Assembly: GCA_022559845.1 (NCBI GenBank) | Contig: CM040121.1 | Span: 345,314,243-345,378,242 of the forward strand | From: Amorphophallus konjac | Taxonomy: Eukaryota > Streptophyta > Magnoliopsida > Alismatales > Araceae | Direction: 5' to 3' | DNA: 64,000 bases | Shown here: in pieces, positions 47,187 through 59,614 of the stretch | Layout: each line of letters begins with the position of its first letter | Position numbering within the stretch: position 1 is the first letter of the stretch | Position numbers and translations under genes: made by a program | Notes under the pieces: model-generated | The model's database searches: none | What the model saw: the letters and a program-made list of their open reading frames with translations, nothing else | Told to the model about the DNA's origin: nothing

Positions 47187-47648
47187 ATGGAAGCCTCTAA
47201 GCCGAGCCTTGTTCATGAAATGATCTTGGTGGATGTCCAAGTTTACGCGAGCCTTGTCAGGAGAGTTCAAGAACTAGAGAAAGTAGTGGAAGAAAAAGAA
47301 AGAGTTGAAGGGAAAGATCAAACAAATAACTCCGAAAGTTTCGCCATTACCAAGAAAAGAATAAATGAGGAAGATATTTCACAAAGGTGTAAGAAATGCC
47401 ATAAATGTAAGAATTGTAATAAGTGTAATAGGAGGGAAACTTCGGCGGATCGCCCGCAAGATAAGTGTAAATCTTGTGGAAGATATGGTCACAAAATGAA
47501 GGAGTGTTGGTGGAGTTCGGGAGCATGTCTGCGTTGCGGGAAGTTAGATCACAAGATAGCGGAATGCCCCAAGAAGCCTCCAAAAGGAGTTCAGAATTTT
47601 ACCAAACTTGCCAGAGGGAAAGTTGCGGAAGGTACCCCTCACCCTTAA
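47187..47648 (+). CDS. F4 small gag-like zinc-knuckle protein, copy 1
   Basis: This 153-aa intact frame starts MEASKPSLVHEMILVD, 13 bases after an acceptor-like CCTTGCAG. An N-terminal coiled-coil segment (YASLVRRVQELEKVVEEKER) is followed by a cysteine-rich spacer (CKKCHKCKNCNKCN, four CxxC steps). Two knuckles close it: CKSCGRYGHKMKEC (CCHC) and CLRCGKLDHKIAEC (CCHC with Asp in place of Gly). The C-terminus is basic (QNFTKLARGK). It probably binds element RNA. It is far shorter than a full gypsy Gag (300 aa or more) and lacks a recognisable capsid domain, so particle formation would need another element. Copy 2 at 51637 is nearly identical and also intact. Confidence 0.8.
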   Translation: MEASKPSLVHEMILVDVQVYASLVRRVQELEKVVEEKERVEGKDQTNNSESFAITKKRINEEDISQRCKKCHKCKNCNKCNRRETSADRPQDKCKSCGRYGHKMKECWWSSGACLRCGKLDHKIAECPKKPPKGVQNFTKLARGKVAEGTPHP

Positions 47649-47771
47649 GCCTTAATTAATTCTATACCACTCGATATATCTAGATTTCTGTTACGCTTTA
47701 TAGTAGTCCCCCATTGTAAGTAAAAGATAATGTGACTTTGGGGACCAAATTCTTTTAAGTGGGGGAGGGTG

Positions 47772-50700
47772 TAGCAACCCTGATAAATGAATATTTGAAA
47801 TGAATTAAAATATATATATTACAGAAGTAATACAGATAATAAGAAGAGGGTTAAATGGAGGAATAAAACCCAAGATGCAAATAACGTCTCTCATTAAGGC
47901 GTTAATTTAATAATAAACGTCTCTATCAAAGGCGTTATTCAAGAAGTGACGCCCTCACTACACGGCGTCAAATTCCAACGTAAAAAAGGGTAAGGCCAAG
48001 AAACGCCCCAATCTTGGGCGTGTTTTAAAGAAAAGAACGCCCTTACACAAGGCGCTTATTAAGAAACGACCTGAAGCAGGTCGTCAATTAAAGAATCGAC
48101 GACCTGACCAAAGGCGTTAATTCCATTCGTGAACCGTTCGACCCAGGAGCTTATCCAGGGAAGGATTATGTTAATCTAGTAAGTGTTTAATAGGGCAAGG
48201 ACTCTAATAGGGATATATTACCCTCAATCAAACACTACTTTTGTTGGGACTCCAAAATCCTATAAATAAACCTGTCCGGCCAAACCCTAACCCATTTGAT
48301 CGACCTGCTGCTGCACGGTAAGTGAAAAACATATGTTCTTTTTAATTCCTTTTGTCCCCTGCTTCGACTGCATGAAGAACTGATAATTCTTCATTGTCTT
48401 TTCTTTGTAGGAAGCTCCACAGCCACTGCCGAAGAACAAGGTAATGTTCTTCAAACCGTTTCCCTAACTTCGATTATATCCTCATCTTCCTTCCTCTTTC
48501 TTCCCTACAGGTTGATTATCATCATCTCCATCATCTTCATCAAATTGAATTTTTTCTTCTTCCTGTCCGATCTGCATACTACTGCTATCAAGGGTATTAG
48601 AAGCTTCGGGTGTTCTTATCAAGTTATTCACGTATCCCATCTCCAGATATCAATTAAGGTAGGTTTTCTCAAGGCACTGTAGCCCAAACAAGTTAATTCA
48701 ATGAATATACATCATCACATGCATGAATATAAGTTTTAATATAGCTTCTACGCATTTTCTGGAATATTTTTGAAAGAGACGCCCCTGTCAAGGGCGCTAT
48801 TTTACAAGACACGACCCTGACCAGGTCGTCAATTCCTAAATTCGACGCCCTGTACAAAGGCGTTAATTCCATGAAATTACATGCAATTAATAATTGTTCA
48901 CTTTTAAAATTTAATAGCTATGAAATCTTGAAACTAATGTAATACATGAGTATACCGTGAAATCCTACTATTTTTCTTGTCATGACTATATATCTTGTCT
49001 CCTGAAATTTATTATCCTGAAATTTATAAAAATTCTTGAAACGCATGAATTCACGACCTGAACCAAGTCATTTCTTGTGAAACCCACGCCACGATCGAGG
49101 GCGTGAATTTGAAAATAACGCCCCCGCTCAGGGCATGTCTTTGATAAATCCCAGAATATGTATATCCTACAAAAAAATAGGATTAAAGAATGGACGACCA
49201 TTGTGCATGTCGTCACATTGAAATAAAACGCCCCTGTAAAGGGCGTGTTTTTGATAAAACACAGAATTATGGAAATTTCTGCAAAAATTGGAAATGCATG
49301 TAAACACCCTTATTTAAGGCGTTATTTACTTAAGTAGTGACTTAATCAAAGTCGTTATTTTCTGTAAAAATGTTTTTACCTGTTACTGCTAACCGAGGGT
49401 TTGCATTATATTTATATATATGTACATCGGCACTATATCTCCACTCCGTGAGTATAGTCCCACGTTTTTCATGTTGTTCTATCGATCACCCTCAACTCTC
49501 ATTGACATACAAGCTCTCCATTGGACATTCCGTTCCTTTGGACTAGCGAGTTAGTCATAGAGACCTCCGTAAGACTCCTCGTACCTTGGATTCCCTCAAG
49601 GTCGACTGAGCTGGTTGTACCCTAAAAACCCATTACACAATCCTTACCATGTCACTCTAATGAAACATGATATACCGGCCCTCATGTTATACTATATGTA
49701 TGATATGAGAACTATCTTAAGGAATGGGGGAAAACATGCCATCAATGAGATGTTATTGTAGACCCCAATTCTATATCAATTTTGTTATGATGATTCTTGT
49801 GGACCTCATGTTATTAACATGCTGTTCTTGTAGATCACAATTCTATATAAAGGAGTGACCATCTACATATGGGCACTTATTTGTCATGGTACCCGGTTAG
49901 GAAACCAATTCCACCCAGTTTATCGACATGTCATGATTTATATGCTTTGCGTGGATTTTATCGCCAGTATGTCCTTACTCAAGGGTCTTGCCCTTGAATT
50001 CCATGAAAATCCTATCTTATCATCCTAATTAAAGCTTGTTCTTGGAACTCCTTATTGGATATAAACTATCGTGGATGTCTAGATCTATTGTGAATGCTGT
50101 GCATATAGGGCCCGATCTGGTCTTGGGAGGAGCGCCCGAAAGTACTAGTGCCCATGGGAGTTTTAATGATAACGGTGTCTAGCATTGCACCGGAGTACTC
50201 TTTATCTTGATCTTTGGCATTCCACGATCTCTCTTTTCTTGCGTGCGTGACTTGACTTGCGTGACTTTACTAGCGTGGCCCGACACGGGCAATGTACTTG
50301 CGTGAAATAGCCAATAATCTATAAAGTCTCTCATGAATACTTCTTGATTAATACTCGCTTGGATGTTTTGCACGACGTGTTATTCTATTGATCAGTTTAT
50401 TTCACTTGCTCAGTTATTTATACAGGCATAGCCCTATTGCATAAACATGTGAAAACTTGTAATTACTTAAACCCATTGCTAGTTCTTGAGATATAATTTC
50501 CTACTGAGTGTTCGCTCACTCCGTTTTATTCCAACATTTTCAGGTAATCAGGTGGCTAGCAAGACCGAGGGCCACACGGGCGGGACAAGTGTGCAAGCGA
50601 GCTTTGGAAACTAGTGAACTCGAGTCTTTTATCTTTCTTGAGTCTAGATAGTGTTGTCTAGCTAAGTCAGCTTGGCGCCTCTTATTCAGTTATCTTGTCT

Positions 50701-50917
50701 ATGTCTGTTAGTATGTCGTTATCTTCCTTTCCATTGTGTTAAAATCTCCAAGTTGGAAAACAAGTTTTTGTAAGAGATTTATAATAGAAATATAAATTTC
50801 TATTGTTGTTCGAAATTATCTTGGTCTTATGCAATTGCTCTTGATCATTCACGACTGTTTAACTGCCACGTTCCGAGCAAACGACACGTTCCGCTGCTAT
50901 CGGCCCGGGGCGTGACA
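47772..50917 (+). mobile_element. F4 LTR 2 (shared middle LTR)
   Basis: Nearly identical to LTR 1. It is followed by a proper GAGG spacer and primer-binding site, and preceded by a polypurine tract, so it can act as 3' LTR for unit 1 and 5' LTR for unit 2. Confidence 0.9.
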
Positions 50918-50921
50918 GAGG

Positions 50922-50933
50922 TGGTATCAGAGC
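50922..50933 (+). promoter_or_regulatory. F4 primer-binding site
   Basis: TGGTATCAGAGC, four bases after the LTR end; complementary to initiator tRNA-Met. The matching position in unit 1 reads CATGTATCAGAGC. Confidence 0.85.
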
Positions 50934-51485
50934 TTCGGCTTTCCTATCCTCCAGATATTAAACCATATCAGAGCTTCGGCTTTCTTATCCTCCAGTTATT
51001 AGGTTCCAATGACAGGTTAATTAAGCATCCTTGTCAGTCATATCAGAGCTTCGGCTTTCCTATCCTCCAGATATTAAACCATATCAGAGCTTCGGCTTTC
51101 TTATCCTCCAGTTATTAGGTTCCAATGACAGGTTAATTAAGCATCCTTGTCAGTCATATCAGAGCTTCGGCTTTCCTATCCTCCAGATATTAAACCATAT
51201 CAGAGCTTCGGCTTTCTTATCCTCCAGTTATTAGGTTCCAATGATAGGTTAATTAAGCATCCTTGTCAGTCATATCAGAGCGTCGGCTTTCATATCCTCC
51301 AGGTTAAGTATCCTTGTCTGTCATATCAGAGCTTCGGCTTTCATATCCTCCAGGTTAAGTATCCTTGTCTGTCATATCAGAGCTTCGGCTTTCATATCCT
51401 CCAGGTTAAGTATCCGTGTCTGTCATATCAGAGCTTCGGCTTTCATATCCTCCAGTCATTAAGTCCAGGAGATAGGTTAAGTATC
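50925..51485 (+). repeat. Tandem primer-binding-site-like repeat, F4 internal 2
   Basis: Same ten-copy array as in internal 1. The first copy is continuous with the true primer-binding site, which suggests the array grew by duplication of the primer-binding region and the 30-100 bases after it. Confidence 0.9.
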
Positions 51486-51636
51486 CTTGTCGGTCATCCT
51501 ATAGGAATTCCGTGAGAGATGGGTAGAACTTGGGGTTAAAGTTATAAAAGAAAGATAAAGTATTTACATTTCATTAACACTAAATCTTGAGTCAATAAAT
51601 TATCCCTCCACTCATCCTTGCAGGAACCTAGATAAA

Positions 51637-52098
51637 ATGGAAGCCTCTAAGCCGAGCCTTGTTCATGAAATGATCTTGGTGGATGTCCAAGTTTACGCGA
51701 GCCTTGTCAGGAGAGTTCAAGAACTAGAGAAAGTAGTGGAAGAAAAAGAAAGAGTTGAATGGAAAGATCAAACAAATAACTCCGAAAGTTTCGCCGTTAC
51801 CAAGAAAAGAATAAATGAGGAAGATATTTCACAATGGTGTAAGAAATGCCAGAAATGTAAGAAGTGTAATAAGTGTAATAAGAGGGAAACTTCGGCGGAT
51901 CGCCCGCAAGATAAGTGTAAATCTTGTGGAAGATATGGTCACAAAATGAAGGAGTGTTGGTGGAGTTCGGGAGCATGTCTGCGTTGCGGGAAGTTAGATC
52001 ACAAGATAGCGGAATGCCCCAAGAAGCCTCCAAAAGGAGTTCAGAATTTTACCAAACTTGCCAGAGGGAAAGTTGTGGAAGGTACCCCTCACCCTTAA
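51637..52098 (+). CDS. F4 small gag-like zinc-knuckle protein, copy 2
   Basis: Intact 153-aa frame with the same start context as copy 1. About eight residues differ (for example Gly to Trp in the VE.KDQ segment, and Arg to Trp before CKKCQKCKKC). Both knuckles (CKSCGRYGHKMKEC, CLRCGKLDHKIAEC) and the coiled-coil segment are unchanged. The absence of stops in both copies fits a young element or continued selection; the sequence alone cannot separate these. Its LTR and primer-binding site look functional. Confidence 0.8.
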   Translation: MEASKPSLVHEMILVDVQVYASLVRRVQELEKVVEEKERVEWKDQTNNSESFAVTKKRINEEDISQWCKKCQKCKKCNKCNKRETSADRPQDKCKSCGRYGHKMKECWWSSGACLRCGKLDHKIAECPKKPPKGVQNFTKLARGKVVEGTPHP

Positions 52099-52219
52099 GC
52101 CTTATGTAATTCTATACCACTCGATATATCTAGATTTCTGTTACGCTTTATAGTAGTCCCCCATTGTAAGTAAAAGATAATGTGAATTTGGGGACCAAAT
52201 TCTTTTAAGTGGGGGAGGG

Positions 52220-55200
52220 TGTAGCAACCCTGATAAATGAATATTTGAAATGAATTAAAATATATATATTACAGAAGTAATACAGATAATAAGAAGAGGG
52301 TTAAATGGAGGAATAAAACCCAAGATGCAAATAACGCCTCTCATTAAGGCGTTAATTTAATAATAAACGCCTCTATCAAAGGCGTTATTCAAGAAGTGAC
52401 GCCCTCACTACACGGCGTCAAATTCCAACGTAAAAAAGGGTAAGGCCAAGAAACGCCCCAATCTTGGGCATGTTTTAAAGAAAAGAACGCCCTTACACAA
52501 GGCGCTAATTAAGAAACGACCTGAAGCAGGTCGTCAATTAAAGAATCGACGACCTGACCAAAGGCGTTAATTCCATTCGTGAACCGTTCGACCCAGGAGC
52601 TTATCCAGGGAAGGATTATGTTAATCTAGTAAGTGTTTACTAGGGCAAGGACTCTAATAGGGATATATTACCCTCAATCAAACACTACTTTTGTTGGGAC
52701 TCCAAAATCCTTTAAATAAACTTGTCCGGCCAAACCCTAACCCATTTGATCGACCTGCTGCTGCACGGTAAGTGAAAAACATATGTTCTTTTTAATTCCT
52801 TTTGTCCCCTGCTTCGACTGCATGAAGAACTGATAATTCTTCATTGTCTTTTCTTTGTAGGAAGCTCCACAGCCACTGCCGAAGAACAAGGTAATGTTCT
52901 TCAAACCGTTTCCCTAACTTCGATTATATCCTCATCTTCCTTCCTCTTTCTTCCCTACAGGTTGATTATCATCATCTCCATCATCTTCATCAAATTGAAT
53001 TTTTTCTTCTTCCTGTCCGATCTGCATACTACTGCTATCAAGGGTATTAGAAGCTTCGGGTGTTCTTATCAAGTTATTCACGTATCCCATCTCCAGATAT
53101 CAATTAAGGTAGGTTTTCTCAAGGCACTGTAGCCCAAACAAGTTAATTCAATGAATATACATCATCACATGCATGAATATAAATTTTAATATAGCTTCTA
53201 CGCGTTTTCTGGAATATTTTTGAAAGAGACGCCCCTGTCAAGGGCGCTATTTTACAAGACACGACCCTGACCAGGTCGTCAATTCCTAAATTCGACGCCC
53301 TGTACAAAGGCATTAATTCCATGAAATTACATGCAATTAATAATTGTTCACGTTTAAAATTTAATAGCTATGAAATCTTGAAACTAATGTAATACATGAG
53401 TATACCGTGAAATCCTACTATTTTTCTTGTCATGACTATATATCTTGTCTCCTGAAATTTATTATCCTGAAATTTATAAAAATTCTTGAAAAGCATGAAT
53501 TCACGACCTGAACCAAGTCGTTTCTTGTGAAACCCACGCCACGATCGAAGGCGTGAATTTGAAAATAACGCCCCCGTTCAGGGCGTGTCTTTGATAAATC
53601 CCAGAATATGTATATCCTATAAAAAAATAGGATTAAAGAATGGACGACCATTGTGCATGTCGTCACATTGAAATAAAACGCCCCTGTAAAGGGCGTGTTT
53701 TTGATAAAACACAGAATTATGGAAATTTCTGTAAAAATTGGAAATGCATGTAAACGCCCTTATTTAAGGCGTTATTTACTTAAGTAGTGACTTAATCAAA
53801 GTCGTTATTTTCTGTAAAAATATTTTTACCTGTTACTGCTAACCGAGGGTTTGCATTATATTTATATATATGTACATCGGCACTATATCTCCACTCCGTG
53901 AGTATAGTCCCACGTTTTTCATGTTGTTCTATCGATCACCCTCAACTCTCATTGACATACAAGCTCTCCATTGGACATTCCGTTCCTTTGGACTAGCGAG
54001 TTAGTCATAGAGACCTCCGTAAGACTCCTTGTACCATGGATTCCCTCAAGGTCGACTGAGCTAGTTGTACCCTAAAAACCCATTACACAATCCTTACCAT
54101 GTCACTCTAATGAAACATGGTATACCGGCCCTCATGTTATACTATATGTATGATATGAGAACTATCTTAAGGAATGGGGGAAAACATGCCATCAATGAGA
54201 TGTTATTGTAGACCCCAATTCTATATCAATTTTGTTATGATGATTCTTGTGGACCTCATGTTATTAACATGATGTTCTTGTAGATCACAATTCTATATAA
54301 AGGAGTGACCATCTACATATGGGCACTTATTTGTCATGGTACCCGGTTAGGGAACCAATTTCACCCAGTTTATCGACATGTCATGATTTATATGCTTTGC
54401 GTGGATTTTATCGCCAGTATGTCCTTACTCAAGGGTCTTGCCCTTCAATTCCATAAAAATCTTATCTTATCATCCTAATTAAAGCTTGTTCTTGGAACTC
54501 CTTATTGGCTATAAACTATCGTGGATGGCTAGATCTATCGTGAATGCTGTGCATATAGGGCCCGATCTGGTCCTGGGAGGAGCGCCCGAAAGTACTAGTG
54601 CCCATGGGAGTTTTAATGATAACGGTGTCTAGCTTTGCACCGGAGTACTCTTTATCTTGATCTTTGGCATTCCACGATCTCTCTTTTCTTGCGTGCGTGA
54701 CTTGACTTGCGTGACTTTACTAGCGTGGCCCGACACGGGCAATGTACTTGCGTGAAATAGCCAATAATCTATAAAGTCTCTCATGAATACTTCTTGATTA
54801 ATACTCGCTTGGATGTTTTGCAAGACGTGTTATTCTATTGATCAGTTTATTTCACTTGCTCAGTTATTTATACAGGCATAGCCCTATTGCATAAACATGT
54901 GAAAACTTGTAATTACTTAAACCCATTGCTAGTTCTTGAGATATAATTTCCTACTGAGCGTTCGCTCACTCCGTTTTATTCCAACATTTTCAGGTAATCA
55001 GGTGGCTAGCAAGACCGAGACCCACACGGGCGGGACAAGTGTGCAAGCGAGCTGTGGAAACTAGTGAACCCGAGTCTTTTATCTTTCTTGAGTCTAGATA
55101 GTGATGTCTAGCTAAGTCAGCTTGGCGTCTCTTGTTCAGTTATCTTGTCTAAGTATGTTAGTATGTCGTTATCTTCCTTTCCATTGTGTTGAAGTCTCCA

Positions 55201-55367
55201 AGTTGGAAAATAAGTTCTTGTAAGAGATTTATAATAGAAATATAAATTTCTATTATTATTCGAAATTATCTTGGTCTTATGCGATTGCTCTTGATCATTC
55301 ACGACTGTTTAACTGCCACGTTCCGAGCAAACGACACGTTCCGCTGCTATCGGCCCGGGGCGTGACA
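52220..55367 (+). mobile_element. F4 LTR 3 (outer 3' LTR)
   Basis: Nearly identical to LTRs 1 and 2 but with an altered TATA box (TTTAAATA). It ends GGGGCGTGACA and is followed by F1 sequence CAACATGTGGACAGG. Confidence 0.9.
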
Positions 55368-55772
55368 CAACATGTGGACAGGTCGATGCACATGAAGAAG
55401 AACCCTGTGGACAGGTCGATGCACATTATGAAACAACCTATTAGCAGGTGGATGCACATGAAGAAGCAACCTGTGGACAGGTCGATGCACATGATGAATT
55501 TAGATGCTGAATGATGAGCATAACCTCATGGATTGAAATCCAAATCGAACTAGCTTTTTAAAGACCTTTATGCAGCACTTATGCAGACAATGAACCAAGG
55601 TCTTTAAATAGAGTGTACAAATCCATGCACAAGTGATTTAACCTTTGAGGCAAAGTAACTAGCATCATCAAGCGCACACGATTATCATTTCTACACACAC
55701 GCAAAGCACACAATATTTTGTTATCATCAAAACCATTACCAAAGATAAAGAGGGAACACAATGAACTCAACA
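55368..55772 (-). mobile_element. F1 LTR c, right part
   Basis: Resumes the GGTCGATGCAC repeat and runs to the LTR end CTCAACA, followed by the polypurine tract at 55773. Confidence 0.85.
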
Positions 55773-57696
55773 ATCTCCCCCTTTTTGATGATGAACAAAT
55801 ATTGTGGCCACCCCAAAACTCTCTCCCCCTTTGGCATTATCAAAAAGTGGGGGTCTAGGGGAACATATGCGAAATTGCCTCATGAATAAGAAGGAATTAA
55901 AAAGCAATGGCGCAAGAACCCAGCAATTTACCTACCATGAAGAGAAGGTGTGTGAAATATATGCAATATGCAAGATGACTAAAATGTATTCAAGTGCTCA
56001 ATTTTCGATCTATATGCACAATGTACGACTGAGCTATGCACAAACATATGACTAAACTGAGCTATATGCAAATTTTTGCAGAATAGCACATTATTCTCCC
56101 CCTTTTTGTCAAAAACAAAAAACTAACTGACAATGGGGTTTTTTAAGCTTGTTAAATACATGTATGATCTAAAGGTTCATCATTGTGAAATGAAGTATGA
56201 TATGAATAAAAAGGATCAAGTAATCAAGCACTCAGGCATGCATAATAAGATATTGAAGCAAGCAAGTCCCATAGGGACAGGTTTAAAAATAATGCGATTG
56301 ATTGTAGAACATGATGATCATGAACAATACTAAGAGGGTCGTGCTTACAAAAAGATGGTACTGCATAAACCGTGAAAGATGACTGATTCATAAAGTACAT
56401 TCACCCAATCAAACCCGAAGTGAATATGTGAAAGATGAGGAATGAATTCCAATGCAAGATGGATTTTCAGATTTTCTAAGGAACACAAGAAAGAACCTTT
56501 CCTCTCTGCACTTCCATACACAGTGCTCGACTTTTGGTAGCTACGTACAACCCTAATTTTTTTTAAATAATAAAAAGATGGCTAACCTTTTGACTCGAGT
56601 CGTACCCTTTGTTTAAGGGGCACATCCCGGTTACTCAGCCTCGTCACTTATTTTTATTAAGGATTTTTGTCACTTTTCGATCTGAGTTTCCTCCTTTCTT
56701 TCAGGGGGGATTCCCGGCTACATGGTTTGAAATCCACTTATTGGCAGTTTTGGTGGGGCTGACAGCTTTTTCCTCACGAGACATTCGACTTCTATGTAGG
56801 GAATCAAGTGCCCTCAAAAGTGTTGAGTGGAATAACTGAAATCATTATTAAATTGAATCATTTATCTCCAAAAGTGCAAATTGTATGGGTGGTTGTACTG
56901 AATGTAAGAGATGAATTAGTCACACCATAGTTATCTCTCCCCCTAAGCATATGCAGAGTTATGAATAGAGCCCCCCCCTTAATCTGTGCCATGTAACAAA
57001 CATGTCCAGATCAATGCAATTTTATTTAGCAAGGAGGTGAGGTCTTAGAAAGATATAAAGAAATGGTTGCATAATGTATATACACGCAATCAAGTAAAGT
57101 GACTTCCGGTACGTGGCGGAGAATGTAGGTCCGCAGACTACCATCACGCATAGGGAAAGATTATAACTAGATATAATCCAACCTTCCACAATCGCTATTT
57201 GATATACCGAAAAATCATGGCATTCAAGCACACTAGTATGTGAAGTATGTGCAAGTATGTGCATGTAAATGGAAGATGATTGAAACTAATTCCAATTTAC
57301 AAATATGCAAAGATATGTATGATTAGTGCAAGAGGTTAGGTATTTATGCTATGTATGCAAAACTGAATTGTTATTCACAAAATGTGAGTGTGAGTGTGAA
57401 AGATTCTATGTGCAATTTTAAAGATTCAAAGATAAAATTTATTCAGTAGATATCAGCATTGCTCTTAGATAAAGTCAAAATCAACATGATGGGAAAATGG
57501 CAATTGGAGGCAATTAGATATTTCTCAAAATTCAGATTCGTACCTGAGTTGCATAATCAATAGCAAACAGTGCAATGAAAATCATTACCTGGCAAGCTCC
57601 TCATTTCTCGACTTGAAGGGTCTTTATTTATCAACAATTTCTTCCACCTTAAGGCACCCCTGCAAAGTAAAATTCTCAGTTCGAAGTTTTGGGTAC
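55773..57696 (-). other. F1 internal c, 3' non-coding region
   Basis: Polypurine tracts next to the LTR and near 55825, 56096, 56938 and 56973. The shared non-coding block is at 56576-56800 and the second shared block near 57108-57190. No gene. Confidence 0.65.
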
Positions 57697-59552
57697 TCAA
57701 GCCATCTTGGGTCTTGAGGGGTTAGTTTCATTTCGAACAAAAGATTTTCTATTCTTCCACTCATACCATTCATTGTCGGCCTTCATTAAATCACAAATAT
57801 ACATGGAATGGCCGATCATACCACAATAGAAGCAAGTTACACTTGGCTTTCTAAAATGGTTTCTCCTATGCATGTTTAATCCATCATCAAATGAATTTAT
57901 GCATGAATTGACATGAGAATGACAATGTGAGTCACAGGATTTCTGAAATTGATTTCTTACAAAAGAATTTTTCTTTGTGGGAGAGTGTCCCACACCTCTC
58001 TTCTCATACCTTTGACTACCTTCACCATATTCAAACATTTTCTATTTTCCTTTCAATTCTTTTTCAGCAAGACCTTTCAATTTCTGAAGCTCATCACACA
58101 TGGTGTTGAAGTTGGTTTCCAATGTCCTTTTTGAATTTCTCACATTCAATCAATTTTTCCTTGATTCTTTCCAACTCCTTTACCAATTTTTCATTTTCAG
58201 TTTTGAGATTTTTCACATTCTCACACGCATGTTGCTTTTCAACCTCTAGACAACCAACCTCATCTTCATGCAAAGCTATAGTATAATTTAGAATTTCATT
58301 TTTATCCTTTATCTTTTCAAGTTCTAACTCAAGCAAACTGCATTTAATGCATGAAGATGAACTAGAATGTGTAAAGTCTTGAAATTTCTTTTTCAAGTTT
58401 TTATTCTCAGACTTGACCTTCTTGTAATTTTTATATAATTCTGCATATGCAAATTTCCATTGATCACAAGTAAGGTCTTCGTCATCAGAGCTTACCTCAT
58501 TGTCGTTCTCCTCATTTGCCATCAAGCGGAGATTTTGGACAAGCTCATCCAGTTTATCCTCCTCATCGGACTTGGACTCGCTTTTGTTCTCATCAGTCCA
58601 TGTCACCTTTATGGCCTTGGACTTCTTTGCCTTTTCTTTCTTGATCTTCATATGAATTTCTGGGCACTCATTTTTCATGTGGCCGACCTTGTTGCATTCA
58701 TAGCATCTAATTTCTCTTTTCTTCACCAACGAGTTTTTCTGACCATTCCTAGATAGGTGCCATCTTTTCTAGTCTTCTTAAAAAAACTTCTCGCTCTTCT
58801 TGTGATGAGGTCCACAAGCTCCTCATGACTGCTATCAAGACTTGATGTTTCATCATTTTCTTCCGACGATCCTTGATAGACCTTCAAAGCAATTGTCTTC
58901 TTCTTATGGTTCTCCTCCTCAGTCCTCTTCATGTTTACCTCATACGTCATTAAGGACCCAATTAGCTCATCCATAGTGAGAGTGGTGAGATCCTTGAAGT
59001 CCTCAATTACCGTTGCCTTCGTGTGCCATTGAGGTGAGAGAGAACCTTGCACCTTTCTCACTAAATCTTGGTTGGTGTAGTTCTTTCCCACCGCCTTCAA
59101 TCCATTTGTTATCTCGCTCAGCCTTGTGAACATTTGTGAAATCGTTTCTTCCGGCTTCATGGCGAACGACTCATAGTCTCGAATCAACAAATTTACTTTT
59201 GTCTCCTTTACCTCCGACGTTCCTTCATAAATGAGTCGGAGCTTCTCCCACATTTCCTACGCAGAAGAACACATCGAGACAAGTGAATTTTCATTAGGAT
59301 GTATAGCATATTGAACAATATTCATTGCTCTAAAATTTGCACATGATTTTCTAATATGCTCTTCAGTCCAACTATCCTCATCATCAGGCACTTGATAAGA
59401 CCTTTGCTAATGACTCTCCAAGTATCATAATCTTGTGCTCGTAGGAACACAGTCATTTTGTTTTTCCAGTGGGGATAATTAGTCCCATCAAAGAAGGGGG
59501 GTCTATGTATAGAGTGACCCTCAGGAAGCATGCCATTCATAGCCATCATCAA
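57697..59552 (-). pseudogene. gag: F1 gag, copy c, three frameshifts
   Basis: Same domain order as copy b: FFDGTNYPHWKNKM start, UBN2-like domain, knuckle CYECNKVGHMKNEC, acidic stretch, coiled coil, knuckle CFYCGMIGHSMYIC. Single-base changes relative to copy b shift the frame near 59399 (-1), 58754 (-1) and 58120 (+1). The damage differs from copies a and b, so the three copies decayed independently after the array formed. Confidence 0.8.
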
Positions 59553-59600
59553 AGATCTTTACTCCTAGACCGCAAGGTCCGCTAAAAAATCAGAGATTGT

Positions 59601-59612
59601 GCTCTGATACCA
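59601..59612 (-). promoter_or_regulatory. F1 primer-binding site, unit c
   Basis: Minus strand TGGTATCAGAGC, two bases from LTR d at 59615. Confidence 0.85.
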
Positions 59613-59614
59613 AT

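Larger units (their letters stand above)
46468..47771 (+). mobile_element. F4 internal region 1
   Basis: It starts CAACATGTATCAGAGC where internal 2 starts GAGGTGGTATCAGAGC, so the first bases of the primer-binding site are replaced. A tandem PBS-like repeat (to about 47030), an acceptor-like CCTTGCAG (47173), the small gag and the polypurine tract GTGGGGGAGGG follow. Confidence 0.8.
50918..52219 (+). mobile_element. F4 internal region 2
   Basis: Primer-binding site at 50922-50933, tandem PBS-like repeat at 50925-51485, acceptor-like CCTTGCAG near 51623, small gag, then the polypurine tract ending at 52219. All parts look intact. Confidence 0.9.
43318..55367 (+). mobile_element. F4: tandem gag-only element (3 LTRs, 2 internal regions)
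   Basis: LTRs of about 3.15 kb (TGTAGCAACCCTG to GGGGCGTGACA) alternate with 1.3-kb internal regions, in a repeat period of about 4.45 kb. The primer-binding site after LTR 2 (TGGTATCAGAGC, 50922-50933) and the polypurine tract GTGGGGGAGGG before LTRs 2 and 3 give plus orientation. LTRs and internal regions differ by only scattered single bases, so the array is recent. It lies in F1 LTR c. A clean 5-bp target duplication was not found (left flank AAATA, right flank CAACA). LTR ends and knuckles suggest Ty3/gypsy ancestry, which is inferred. Confidence 0.85.
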
